Shown: piece by piece, positions 51,875-64,000 of the stretch | How the letters are laid out: each line of letters starts with the position of its first letter | Position numbering within the stretch: position 1 is the first letter of the stretch | Assembly: GCF_022271435.1 (NCBI RefSeq) | Contig: NZ_JAFIQY010000040.1 | Location: forward strand, 19,858-83,857 | Reading direction: 5' to 3' | Length of the DNA stretch: 64,000 nucleotides | From: Streptomyces monomycini | Lineage (GTDB): Bacteria; Actinomycetota; Actinomycetes; Streptomycetales; Streptomycetaceae | Notes under the pieces: generated by a model | Told to the model about the DNA's origin: nothing | The model's input: the letters and a program-made list of their open reading frames with translations, nothing else | Databases searched by the model: none | Translations under genes and position numbers: made by a program

Positions 51875-52465
51875 TTACGGGCGGGAGTGGGGTTTGGCGT
51901 CGGGGAGGGTTTGGAACTCGCTGGTGTCCAGCTCGACGCCGAGGAGGTCGAGCGGTACGGGGTCGCCGAACTTTGCGATGCGCTGCACGGCGTAATCGGC
52001 GTACTCACCGGTGCCGGCGGGCTCGGTGAGCAGGACACAGTGGGCCATGATCGGGTCGATGATCAGGTAGGCGGGGATCTTGCCGGCGGCGTAGATGCTG
52101 CGCTTGGTGCCGTAATCACGGTCGACGCTGGTCTTGGAGACGACTTCCACGAGCAGGGTGATCAGCTCGGTCGGCATGAGCCTCCCGGACTCCGGACCGG
52201 CGCCGCGCTCCAGAATCACAAGGTCGGGCTGAGGCTCACTGGCTTCTTCGAGGATTCCGACATCCTGGGTCTGGAGACGCTCCCAGCGCTCCCTCGGAAT
52301 TTGGTCCTGGACGTCCTGGACGATCCGGTTGTGGACCATGTCAGGCCCGGCCATCATCACAATTTCCCCCCGCAGGAGTTCCGTCTTATATCCCTCGGGA
52401 ACCTCAAGTTCCTCGAAGAACGCGACGAGGGGGTGAGTGGTCGGTCGGTCATCCACAGCCGTCAT
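51875..52465 (-). CDS. Uma2 family (DUF820) protein, second copy
   Basis: 196 residues from ATG 52465, with GGAGG nine bases before; ATG 52498 is further upstream in frame. The pattern is the same as for the first copy: EVPEGYKTELLRGEIVMMAGP, then QPDLVILE, LLVEVVSKTSVDRDYGTKRSIYAAG (split for length; core Glu, Asp, Lys, Tyr). It is 30 percent or so like the first by eye, so not a recent duplicate. AT-richer codons than its neighbours hint at a separate history. Confidence 0.85.
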   Translation of the reverse strand: MTAVDDRPTTHPLVAFFEELEVPEGYKTELLRGEIVMMAGPDMVHNRIVQDVQDQIPRERWERLQTQDVGILEEASEPQPDLVILERGAGPESGRLMPTELITLLVEVVSKTSVDRDYGTKRSIYAAGKIPAYLIIDPIMAHCVLLTEPAGTGEYADYAVQRIAKFGDPVPLDLLGVELDTSEFQTLPDAKPHSRP

Positions 52466-52571
52466 CTCCGTGGTCCTCCGCTTCACGCCGTCGCCCATGA
52501 GTACGACAGCAGGCTAGGGACCAGCGTAGGGCGATCCGCACGGGAAGCACATGATTCACCCAGCCGGGTGA

Positions 52572-53804
52572 TCAGTCCACCAGATCCCGCACCACCGCGT
52601 CCGCCAGCAGCCGCCCCCGCAGGGTCAGGACGGCGCGGCCCTCCTCGTAGGGGCCCGGTTGCAGGAGGCCGTCGGACAGGGCGCGGGCGGCGGCCTTCGC
52701 GCCCGCCGGGGCGAGGAGGTCCAGGGGGCAGCCGGCCGCGAGGCGGAGTTCGAGGAGGATGCGTTCGACGCGGCGGTCCTCGTCGGTCAGGAGTTCGCGG
52801 CCCGCGCCCGGGGACCGGCCCTCGGCGAGGGCCTGTGCGTACGCGCCGGGGTGCTTCACGTTCCACCAGCGGACGCCGCCCACGTGGCTGTGCGCGCCGG
52901 GGCCCGCGCCCCACCAGTCCGCGCCCGTCCAGTACAGCTCGTTGTGGCGGCAGCGGCCCGCCTCCGTCGTGGCCCAGTTGGAGACCTCGTACCACTGGAA
53001 GCCGGCCGCCGACATCGCCTCCTCGGTGATCAGGTAGCGGTCCGCGTGCACGTCGTCGTCGGTCATCGGGACCTCGCCGCGCCGGATCCGGCGGGCCAGC
53101 TGGGTGCCCTCCTCGACGATCAGCGCGTACGCGGAGACATGGTCGGGCGCCGCGCCGAGCGCCGCGTCCAGCGTGGCCCGCCAGTCGTCGTCGGACTCGC
53201 CGGGCGTCCCGTAGATCAGGTCGAGGTTGACGTGCTCGAAGCCCGCCGCGCGCGCCTCGGCGACGCACGCTTCCGGGCGGCCCGGTGTGTGCGTACGGTC
53301 CAGGATCTTCAGGACGTGCTGCCGGGCGCTCTGCATGCCGAAGGAAATCCGGTTGAAGCCGGCCTCCCGCAGTTCGGCGAGGTAGCGCGGGTCGACGGAC
53401 TCCGGGTTGGCCTCGGTGGTGACCTCGGCGCCGTCCGCCAGCCCGAACTCGTCACGGATCGCGGCGAGCATCCGCCCCAGGTCGGCGGCCGGGAGCAGGG
53501 TCGGTGTGCCACCGCCTACGAAGACCGTCTCGACCGGCCGGGGGTCGTCGCCGAGCACCTTGCGGGCGAGCCGGATCTCCTCGGCGACGGTGTCCGCGTA
53601 GTTCTCCCGCGAGGCGAGCGCGCCGCCCGAGCCGCGCAGCTCGGTGGCCGTGTACGTGTTGAAGTCGCAGTAGCCGCAGCGCGTCGCGCAGTACGGCACG
53701 TGCAGGTAGAACCCGAGCGGCCGGGCGGCCGCCCCCGTCAGGGCGTGACCGGGCAGCGCCCCGTCTTCGGGCATGGGCTCACCGTCGGGGAGTGCGGAAG
53801 GCAT
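52572..53804 (-). CDS. hemW: Radical SAM heme chaperone HemW
   Basis: 410 residues from ATG 53804 (ATG 53813 also in frame). The radical SAM cluster motif is YLHVPYCATRCGYCDFNTYT (CxxxCxxC), then VFVGGGTPTLLP (SAM binding), and TTEANPESV. HemW binds heme and transfers it, and is not the true coproporphyrinogen oxidase. The position upstream of hrcA is conserved. It ends opposite the Uma2 gene. Confidence 0.93.
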   Translation of the reverse strand: MPSALPDGEPMPEDGALPGHALTGAAARPLGFYLHVPYCATRCGYCDFNTYTATELRGSGGALASRENYADTVAEEIRLARKVLGDDPRPVETVFVGGGTPTLLPAADLGRMLAAIRDEFGLADGAEVTTEANPESVDPRYLAELREAGFNRISFGMQSARQHVLKILDRTHTPGRPEACVAEARAAGFEHVNLDLIYGTPGESDDDWRATLDAALGAAPDHVSAYALIVEEGTQLARRIRRGEVPMTDDDVHADRYLITEEAMSAAGFQWYEVSNWATTEAGRCRHNELYWTGADWWGAGPGAHSHVGGVRWWNVKHPGAYAQALAEGRSPGAGRELLTDEDRRVERILLELRLAAGCPLDLLAPAGAKAAARALSDGLLQPGPYEEGRAVLTLRGRLLADAVVRDLVD

Positions 53805-53857
53805 GTGGTCCATTGTCCGGCATCGGGCGGGGAGCGAGGGGGGCGCCTGCGGGCGGA

Positions 53858-53940
53858 CGGTACGGGGGCAGGACCGGGGCGGTACGGGAGGGCGGTACGG
53901 GGGCAGGACCGGGGCGGTACGGGAGGGCGGTACGGGGGTG
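53858..53940. repeat. 35-bp tandem repeats between hemW and the PP2C gene
   Basis: Two exact 35-base units (53858-53892, 53893-53927; starting CGGTACGGGGGCAGGACCGG) and a partial third follow the hemW start. They lie in the hemW promoter region and 3' of the PP2C gene. Confidence 0.85.
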
Positions 53941-53993
53941 CACGGTGGGCGGCCGGCGCAGGGCCGCCCGGCCGCCTCCGCCCGCCCCGTCCG

Positions 53994-56558
53994 CTATCGC
54001 TCCCCGGTCGCCTGGAGCACCAGCAGCGCCAGGTCGTCGTCCGGCGGCGTGTCCGCGAACGCGTGCACCGCCCGCCGGATGTGCTCGGCGACCGCGGTGG
54101 CCCCCAGGCCGGTGCAGGCGGCCAGGTGGTGGGCCAGGCCGTCATCGTCGTCGAACTGGCGGTGGCCCGAGCGCCGCTCCGTCACCCCGTCCGTGACGCA
54201 CAGCAGCGTCTCGCCGGGGGCCAGCTCGAAGGACTCGGACTCGTACGACGTGTCCTCCACCACTCCGACCAGCATCTGCGGCGCCGCGGCGATCCGTACC
54301 GCGCCGTCCGTGCCGAGGACCAGCGGCAGCGGGTGCCCGGCGCTGGCCAGGGTGCACCGGGCGCCCGCCGTGCCGTCGGCGTGCGGCACGATCTCGCCGT
54401 ACAGGAGGGAGAGGAAACGGGTCTGCTCGCCCTCGGCGCGCAGTTCGAGGGACGGGTCCAGGCCGCTGCCCGCCGCCGCGACCGCCGCCGTCACGGCGGC
54501 CACCGAGTCCGCGGCCTCGCGCGCCATGGTCTTGTTGAGCCGGTCCAGCACCTCACCCACGCCGAATCCGTCGCGGGCCAGCAGCCGCAGGACCGGGCGG
54601 GCGAGGCCGGTGACCGCCGCGGCTTCCGGGCCGTTGCCGCACACGTCGCCGAGGGCGAAGCACCAGCGTCCGTTCCCGGCGTGGAACAGGTCCCAGAAGT
54701 CGCCGCCGGCCCAGGCGCCCTCCCGCGGCTCGTACACCACGGAGGACTCCAGGCCGGGGACGGCGGGCCGGCCCCTGGGCAGCAGGCGGCGCTGGAGCAC
54801 CTGGCTGATCCGCTCCTGGTTGCGGTACGCGCGGGCCGTGGCCAGGGCACGGGCGACCCGGCGGGTCAGATCCTCTATGAGACCCACGACCTCGTCGGGG
54901 AAGCGCATCAGCCCGGCCCGCCCGATCAGCAGTGTGCCCTGGTCGCGGCCGCCGGCCATCAGGCGGCAGGCCAGTGCGGCGCCACCGGGCCCGTACCCGC
55001 TCGGCTCCTGCGGCCAGGGCCACGGCACGGCGGCCCCGGCACCGTCCCGCTGCGGTCCGGGGGCCGGCACCATCGGCGGGTCCTTCTCCAGAGCCATCCG
55101 CAGGGCGTCGATGCGGCCCTCGCTGGAATGCCAGACGCGGGCGAGCCGCGGGGCCTCGCCCGCGCCCTCCCGGCCGCCGCCGTGCAGCCAGACCGCGCAC
55201 CAGTCGGCGAGGCGCGGTACGACCAACTGGGCGGCGAGCAGCGCCACCTGCTCCTCGTCGAGCTGGCCGGACAGCAGGTCGGACGCCTCCGCGAGGAAGG
55301 ACAGGGCGCCGTGGTTGATCCAGTCCGCGTCGGTCCGGCGCGCCGGGGAGCGGCGGGCGGGCGCGGGGGCGAGCAGTTCGGCGGCGCGCAGCCCGCGCTG
55401 CAGCTCCAGGTCGTGGTGGGAGAACCGGGCCGGCGGCCCGTAGGCACGGTGCCGCGGGCCGGCCTGGAGCCGGAACCACACGGTCTTCAGGTCGCGCCGG
55501 TACGTGATGCCCCAGGACTCGGCGACGGCGCCGACCAGTTGCAGGCCGTGGCCCCGGCTCTCGTTCGGGGAGGCCGACTGGCGCGCCCGTACGGCACGGG
55601 CGGGGTGGTGGTCGGAGACCTCGATGACGATCGCGGTGCGTGGGCTGTTCGGGGGTGGGTCCGGGGGTGCGTCCGGGGCTGGGGGCGTGTCCGGGTGCGG
55701 GGTGGTGTCCGGGTGCGGGGGCGTGTCCGGGTGCGGGGTGGTGTCCGGGTGCGGGGGCGTGTCCGGGTGCGGGGTGGTGTCCGGGTGCGGGGGCGTGTCC
55801 GGGTGCGGGGTGGTGTCCGGGTGCGGGGCTGCGTCACCGGCATCCGTAGCCGCGCCGGCGCCCGCGGTCGTGCCCCCGGCCGTATCCGCTTCCGTGCCCG
55901 CGTCCAGGTCCGTTTCCAGGTCCGTTTCCAGACGGCACAGCAGTTCCACGGTGGTGCCCGCGTGCACCACGACGTTCGTGACCAGCTCGCTGACCAGGAG
56001 GACCGCCTCGTCGGCGAGGCGGTCACCGAGGGCGTCCGCGCCGGGCAGCGACCGGGACACCCAGTCGGCCAGGACGGCCCGTACGAACTGGCGCGCCGCC
56101 GCGGCCGCACGCGGATTGCCGGGCAGGCTCGACCGGCGGACGCTGTCCCGCCCGTCGGTGGCGGGTCCGGCGCCGGGGCCGGAAGCCGGTCTGGAGGGCG
56201 GGGCGGCGGGAGCCTCCACGGGAGCGGGTTCGGCGGGAGCGAGCTCCGCGGCTCCGGCATCAGCGGGAGCAGGTTCCGCGGGCACGGCTTCGGCGGATCT
56301 CACCTCACTCTCCCCCGCCCCGGTGGCCGGATCCGTCGCATCCGGCGCGCCGGCCGTCTCCCCGGCTGGGTCCGTGTCCGCCTCCGTGCGGGAATCCACC
56401 GGCCTGCCTCCCTCGGAACGAGCGTCGGTGAACTCCTCGTGAGGCCCGCCAGGAGCCACCGCCCCGCCGGGACCGCCGCGCCCGGGGCGGAACGCCGCCC
56501 GGGCCACCGCGGCGCCCCGGGCCGGGGCGTCCCTGTCCGACGAAGTTGTCGTCCTCAT
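53994..56558 (-). CDS. GAF/SpoIIE-type PP2C phosphatase with N-terminal HATPase domain
   Basis: 854 residues from ATG 56558 (GGGAG seven bases upstream). An Ala/Glu/Pro-rich N-terminus (1-140) precedes an anti-sigma-type HATPase: N box DEAVLLVSELVTNVVVHA (about 190) and G box GHGLQLVGAVAESWG. Between them, at about residues 243-291, lie four copies of a 12-residue repeat (PHPDTTPHPDTP). A GAF-like domain (about 400-550) and a SpoIIE phosphatase (GGDFWDLF, GDVCGNGPEAA, VTDGVTERR, DDLALLVL) follow. It probably dephosphorylates an anti-anti-sigma factor. It is divergent from the poly-HAMP kinase. Confidence 0.9.
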   Translation of the reverse strand: MRTTTSSDRDAPARGAAVARAAFRPGRGGPGGAVAPGGPHEEFTDARSEGGRPVDSRTEADTDPAGETAGAPDATDPATGAGESEVRSAEAVPAEPAPADAGAAELAPAEPAPVEAPAAPPSRPASGPGAGPATDGRDSVRRSSLPGNPRAAAAARQFVRAVLADWVSRSLPGADALGDRLADEAVLLVSELVTNVVVHAGTTVELLCRLETDLETDLDAGTEADTAGGTTAGAGAATDAGDAAPHPDTTPHPDTPPHPDTTPHPDTPPHPDTTPHPDTPPHPDTTPHPDTPPAPDAPPDPPPNSPRTAIVIEVSDHHPARAVRARQSASPNESRGHGLQLVGAVAESWGITYRRDLKTVWFRLQAGPRHRAYGPPARFSHHDLELQRGLRAAELLAPAPARRSPARRTDADWINHGALSFLAEASDLLSGQLDEEQVALLAAQLVVPRLADWCAVWLHGGGREGAGEAPRLARVWHSSEGRIDALRMALEKDPPMVPAPGPQRDGAGAAVPWPWPQEPSGYGPGGAALACRLMAGGRDQGTLLIGRAGLMRFPDEVVGLIEDLTRRVARALATARAYRNQERISQVLQRRLLPRGRPAVPGLESSVVYEPREGAWAGGDFWDLFHAGNGRWCFALGDVCGNGPEAAAVTGLARPVLRLLARDGFGVGEVLDRLNKTMAREAADSVAAVTAAVAAAGSGLDPSLELRAEGEQTRFLSLLYGEIVPHADGTAGARCTLASAGHPLPLVLGTDGAVRIAAAPQMLVGVVEDTSYESESFELAPGETLLCVTDGVTERRSGHRQFDDDDGLAHHLAACTGLGATAVAEHIRRAVHAFADTPPDDDLALLVLQATGER
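55686..55828. repeat. 36-bp minisatellite inside the PP2C gene
   Basis: About four exact 36-base units (GTGTCCGGGTGCGGGGTG and GTGTCCGGGTGCGGGGGC alternating as 18-base half-units) encoding PHPDTTPHPDTP on the minus strand. Multiples of 18 bases keep frame, so copy number can vary without breaking the gene. Confidence 0.92.
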
Positions 56559-56659
56559 TGAGCAACTCCCGAGCAGTTCCGCAATAGCGCCGAATACGCC
56601 ACTCACAGAGTGACAGACTGAGCGCACCCATAAGCACCGAGTTACTGAAGTGGGGAGAC

Positions 56660-60780
<4,121 letters not shown>

Positions 60781-60784
<4 letters not shown>

Positions 60785-61377
60785 CCCACGCACCCGACAC
60801 CGGCGCCGGCGCCGGAACCGACGACCGGGCGGGCATCCTTCTCGTCGACGACATGGAAGACAATCTCGCCGCGCTCGAAGCGGTCCTGGGCTCCCTCGGC
60901 GAGCCGCTGGTCCGGGCCCGGTCCGGCGAGGAAGCGATGAAGGCACTGCTCCGGCAGGAGTTCGCGGTCGTCCTGCTGGACATTCTCATGCCCGGCATGG
61001 ACGGCTTCGAGACCGCTTCCAACATCAAACGTCTCGACCAGACGAAGGACATCCCGATCATTTTTCTGACCGGGACGGACAGCGACTCCGGATTCGCCTT
61101 CCGCGGGTATTCGACCGGCGCCGCCGACTACCTCACCAAACCATTCGATCCCTGGGTGCTCCGCGCGAAGGTGAACGTCTTTCTCGACCTGCACCGCAAG
61201 AACCGGCAGTTGCGACGACTCATAAAGCAGGACCATGCCCGGATGGGCGAGTTGGCGGACCGTATCTCCGAGATCGAGCGCCGCCTTTCCGGCAGCTCCG
61301 TGCCCGGTGAGCGCGATCTGAGCGAGAGCGTGGCCCGCATGGGCGAATCGGTACGGGCGTTGCGGCGGGGGCGGTAG
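60781..61377 (+). CDS. Stand-alone receiver protein with C-terminal coiled coil (partner of the poly-HAMP kinase)
   Basis: 198 residues starting at ATG 60781, overlapping the kinase stop. The receiver domain (about 15-130) has acidic LLVDDMEDN, Asp67 (VVLLDILMPGMDGFE), TGTDSDSGFAFRG and the Lys in YLTKPFDP. There is no DNA-binding domain; a helix with LIKQDHARMGELADRISEIER runs to the end. This is the plan of OsaB-type regulators next to OsaA-type kinases. It probably controls an interaction partner (for example, the PP2C system opposite) and not transcription directly. Confidence 0.88.
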
Positions 61378-61450
61378 CGGAGCCGGGTTCCGGTGGGGGA
61401 ATCGGTTTCCGGGAGGGGAATCGTATTTCGGCAGGGGGCTCGTACGGGCC

Positions 61451-61496
61451 CCGGGCGGTACGGGCACCGGCGGGCACCGGTGCTCGTACCGCCCGG
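61451..61496. terminator. 19-bp hairpin downstream of the receiver gene
   Basis: CCGGGCGGTACGGGCACCG pairs with CGGTGCTCGTACCGCCCGG, one G-U, 8-base loop, about 75 bases after the receiver gene stop. Confidence 0.7.
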
Positions 61497-61588
61497 AGTC
61501 GGCGCGGCCGCCGCCGTCAGGGGTGCCAGCCGCTACGTCTCGCGGGGCGGCCGCCCCTTGGGCACGGTCCGTGACGTCCCGCGGGGCA

Positions 61589-61636
61589 CGGGCCGTCACG
61601 ACTCGCGAGGCGCGTCGCGGGCCGTCACGACTCGCG
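61589..61636. repeat. 19-bp direct repeat at the 3' end of the acyl-CoA synthetase gene
   Basis: CGGGCCGTCACGACTCGCG occurs at 61589-61607 and 61618-61636. The second copy holds the gene's last codons (ARES) and its TGA; the first repeats them 29 bases further on. Looser relatives (CCGTGACGTCCCGCGGGG) extend to 61530. Confidence 0.8.
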
Positions 61637-63514
61637 GGCGCCCTCATACATCTCCTCCAGCAGGTCCTTGAAGGCCCGTTCCACCACCGGCCGCTTGATC
61701 TTGAGGCTGGGCGTCACCTCGCCGTGCTCGATGTCCAGGTCCCGCGGCAGCAGCCGGAACTTGCGGATCTGCTGCCAGCGCTGGAGCCCCTCGTTGACCC
61801 GCTCCACGTACCCCTCGATCAGCTCGCGGGTCTGCGCCGCGGCCACGACCTCGGCGTACGGCCTTCCCCTGAGGCCGTGCTCGGCGGCCCAGCCCATGAT
61901 CGTCGGCTCGTCGAGGGCGATCAGCGCGGTGCAGAAGTTCCGGTTGGCGCCGTGCACCAGCACGTTGGAGACGAACGGGCAGACCGCCTTGAACTGCCCC
62001 TCGACCTCGGCCGGCGCGATGTACTTGCCGCCGGAGGTCTTGATCAGGTCCTTCTTCCGGTCGGTGATCCGCAGATAGCCGTCCGGGGACAGCTCGCCGA
62101 TGTCGCCGGTGTGGAACCAGCCGTCCGACTCCAGCACCTCGGCCGTCTTCTCGGGCAGCCCGTGGTAGCCCTCCATGATGCCGGGCCCGCGCAGCAGCAC
62201 CTCGCCGTCCTCGGCGATCCGCACCTCCGTGCCGGGCAGCGGCTTGCCGACCGTGCCGGTGCGGTACGCCTCGCCGGGGTTCACGAAGCTGGCCGCGCTG
62301 GACTCGGTGAGGCCGTACCCCTCCAGGATGTGGATACCGGCGCCGGCGAAGAAGTAGCCGATCTCGGGGGCGAGAGCCGCGGAGCCGGAGACCGCGGCAC
62401 GCAGCCGGCCGCCGAAGGCTTCGCGGAGCTTGGCGTAGACGAGCGCGTCGGCGATCTTGTGCTTGGCGCCGAGGGCGAACGGGACGGAGGCGTTGCCGGT
62501 GCGGCGGAAGTTCTCCTGGGACGCCTTGGCGTACTCCCGTGCCACCCCCGCCGCCCACTGGAAGATCTTGTACTTGGCGGCGCCGCCCTCCCGGGCCTTG
62601 GACACCACGCCGTTGTAGACCTTCTCGAAGATCCGCGGCACGGCCGCCATGTAGGTGGGCTGCACCACCGGCAGGTTCTCGATGATCTTGTCGACCCGGC
62701 CGTCCACCGCGATCACATGCCCGACGGAGATCTGCCCCGCCGTCAGCACCTTCCCGAAGACGTGCGCCAGCGGCAGCCAGAGGTACTGCACGTCGTCCTC
62801 GGTGACCAGGCCGGTGGCCTGGATCGCCCGCGCCATGTACGACCAGCAGTCATGCGGCAGCCGTACGCCCTTGGGGCGGCCGGTGGTGCCCGAGGTGTAG
62901 ATCAGGGTCGCGAGCTGGTCGGCGCGCAACGCCGCGATCTGCTCCCGTACGCAGTCCGGGTTCTTCTCCAGGTGGGCGGCGCCGCGCCGCTCCAGCTCGG
63001 CGAGGGAGAGCACCCAGTCCTCCGGGTCACCCTCGGCGGGCTGCGCGTCGGCTTCCCGGATCACCACGACATGGGCCAGTTCCGGCAGGTCGGCGCGCTT
63101 CCCGCGGGCCTTGGCGAGCTGCCCCGCGTCCTCGGCGATCAGCACACGGCTGCCGGAGTCGGCGAGGATGTACGCCGTCTCGTCCGCGTTGGTGCTGGGG
63201 TAGACGGTGGTGGTGGCCGCGCCGGAACACAGCACACCGAGGTCGCTGAGGATCCACTCGACGCGGGTACTGGCGGCGAGCGCCACCCGCTCCTCGGACC
63301 GGACGCCCAGCGAGATCAGCCCGGCGGCCACCGCGTACACCCGCTGGGCGGCCTCGGCCCAGCTCAGCACCTTCCAGTCGTCGGGCCCCCGGCCCGCGGC
63401 GGGCGGCACCGGATAGCGGTACGCCTCGTGGTCGGGGGTGGCCGCGACACGCTCCAGGAAGAGGGTCGCCACGGAAGGTGGCCGGTTCTCGATCAGCGTC
63501 TGGGTGTCCGTCAC
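61625..63514 (-). CDS. Long-chain fatty-acid-CoA ligase (FadD15-like)
   Basis: 629 residues, GTG start at 63514 with GGAGGATGCC upstream. It activates fatty acids as CoA thioesters via an acyl-AMP. The P-loop is LIYTSGTTGRPKGVRLPH, motif A5 is LEGYGLTESSAAS, then GWFHTGDIGELSPDGYLRITDRKKD (split, with the ATP/CoA hinge) and the catalytic Lys in PSLKIKRPVVE. The end is LLEEMYEGARES; the last codons and stop lie in the direct repeat. It is a separate unit from the upstream genes, on the same strand as the housekeeping backbone. Confidence 0.93.
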   Translation of the reverse strand: MTDTQTLIENRPPSVATLFLERVAATPDHEAYRYPVPPAAGRGPDDWKVLSWAEAAQRVYAVAAGLISLGVRSEERVALAASTRVEWILSDLGVLCSGAATTTVYPSTNADETAYILADSGSRVLIAEDAGQLAKARGKRADLPELAHVVVIREADAQPAEGDPEDWVLSLAELERRGAAHLEKNPDCVREQIAALRADQLATLIYTSGTTGRPKGVRLPHDCWSYMARAIQATGLVTEDDVQYLWLPLAHVFGKVLTAGQISVGHVIAVDGRVDKIIENLPVVQPTYMAAVPRIFEKVYNGVVSKAREGGAAKYKIFQWAAGVAREYAKASQENFRRTGNASVPFALGAKHKIADALVYAKLREAFGGRLRAAVSGSAALAPEIGYFFAGAGIHILEGYGLTESSAASFVNPGEAYRTGTVGKPLPGTEVRIAEDGEVLLRGPGIMEGYHGLPEKTAEVLESDGWFHTGDIGELSPDGYLRITDRKKDLIKTSGGKYIAPAEVEGQFKAVCPFVSNVLVHGANRNFCTALIALDEPTIMGWAAEHGLRGRPYAEVVAAAQTRELIEGYVERVNEGLQRWQQIRKFRLLPRDLDIEHGEVTPSLKIKRPVVERAFKDLLEEMYEGARES

Positions 63515-64000
63515 GGCATCCTCCGGGGCCCGCTACGTTGCTGGTGACTCGCGAGTAACCTTCGAGCAGTGATCAGACTAGAGCGCGTTGCGCCATGGCG
63601 TAAGGGGCTGCGGGGGACGGGTTCAGGAGGGGCCCGGCGCGGTGGGTGCCTGATACACGTTTCCTTCCGACCGGGTGCCCGGTGAGTCTCCGGCGGGCCG
63701 TTGGGGCGGATGCACGAGCCGCTGACCAGCGTTGATGCCGGTCGGCCGGGGTGCGGGCGGCGCGGTCGGCCGGTGTCGGCAGGGAGCCCACCAGTACGGG
63801 CGGGAGGCGGCCTGCGGTGTGAGCAAGGTCGCCGGGCTCGTGCGGCACTCGGATTGCGGACACGCCGTACGCCGTTCGTGGGGCGGTACGTCAGTCGTTC
63901 GTGTGAGGTGGGTCGTTCGTGTGCTGCGGGTGTGCGCCGCCGCCCGCGCGCCCGCCCGGGGCGGCCGCCGGGTGCGCGGGGCGCCCGCCGGGCGCGCGGG
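63515..64000. other. Region without an identified gene at the window end
   Basis: 486 bases upstream of the acyl-CoA synthetase gene. Open frames here are short and have no recognisable product. The first 80 bases are the synthetase promoter side. From about 63880 the sequence turns into GC-rich simple repeats (TCGTTCGTGTG twice, then GCCGGG/GCGCGGGG runs). I see no terminator or RNA gene with confidence. Confidence 0.5.

Noticed and set aside
52659..56561. A 1300-residue open frame on the plus strand across hemW and the PP2C gene
   Set aside because: It is antisense to two well-recognised genes. In high-GC DNA, frames opposite genes stay open because stop codons are rare. Its translation is Arg/Gly/Pro-rich with no domain.
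63573..63863. A 96-residue minus-strand frame near the window end
   Set aside because: There is no ribosome-binding site of note, no hydrophobic or catalytic pattern, and it is Arg/Pro/Ala-rich like random GC DNA.

Overview
This window is chromosomal DNA of a high-GC actinobacterium, almost certainly a Streptomyces or close relative. The evidence is the extreme G/C bias at third codon positions, GTG starts, a CIRCE/HrcA heat-shock locus, a mycothiol-type formaldehyde dehydrogenase, a Fur-family Zur regulator next to a znuACB operon, and the gene order glyS-znuACB-zur-uppS-recO-leuA-era-ybeY-phoH-rsmE-dnaJ-hrcA-hemW. I saw no rRNA or tRNA genes, no CRISPR array, no transposase and no phage genes.

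The minus strand carries a broken-up housekeeping backbone. From right to left it holds a long-chain acyl-CoA synthetase (61.6-63.5 kb), hemW, hrcA-dnaJ2 (CIRCE upstream), a nitronate monooxygenase with rsmE, a HIT protein, rnz, phoH-ybeY-CorC-like, a cytidine-deaminase-like protein, era, leuA (with a Leu-rich leader peptide), a TerB-like protein, recO, uppS and glyS. Accessory modules sit between these genes.

Left part (0-20.6 kb): the end of an aldo/keto reductase, a TetR regulator, a Uma2 protein, a NarL-type two-component pair, glyS, the zinc operon and zur, uppS-recO-TerB, leuA, an M4 protease followed by an emfourin-like inhibitor, a GH1 glucosidase overlapping a sugar transporter, era and a CPA2 antiporter. 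Middle (20.6-32 kb): a divergent enzyme cluster (FAD oxidoreductase, FMN alpha-hydroxy-acid oxidase and atypical P450 on one strand, acyl-CoA/AMP ligase on the other) and a drug-efflux region (XRE regulator divergent from a DHA2 MFS; AraC regulator divergent from a second MFS). Next (32-47.6 kb): CorC/YbeY/PhoH, a PfkB kinase divergent from a GH4 glycosidase, the mycothiol formaldehyde dehydrogenase with an MBL hydrolase, a glucarate dehydratase, a flavin reductase, a secreted HAD phosphatase, rnz, HIT, a lipoprotein, OsmC and rsmE. Right (47.6-64 kb): the heat-shock operon, MBL and DUF3097 genes, Uma2, hemW, and a PP2C phosphatase divergent from a poly-HAMP hybrid kinase and its response regulator.

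The most unusual sequence pattern is that several genes (dnaJ2, an MFS gene, the GH4 gene, the deaminase-like gene and the acyl-CoA synthetase gene) have their 3' end, including the stop codon, copied again a short distance downstream. Other points of interest are the P450/FMO/FMN-oxidase/ligase cluster, the protease-emfourin pair, the leuA leader, a 12-residue tandem repeat inside a phosphatase's ATPase domain, and a fungal-Nik1-like HAMP array with a 130-base exact internal repeat.
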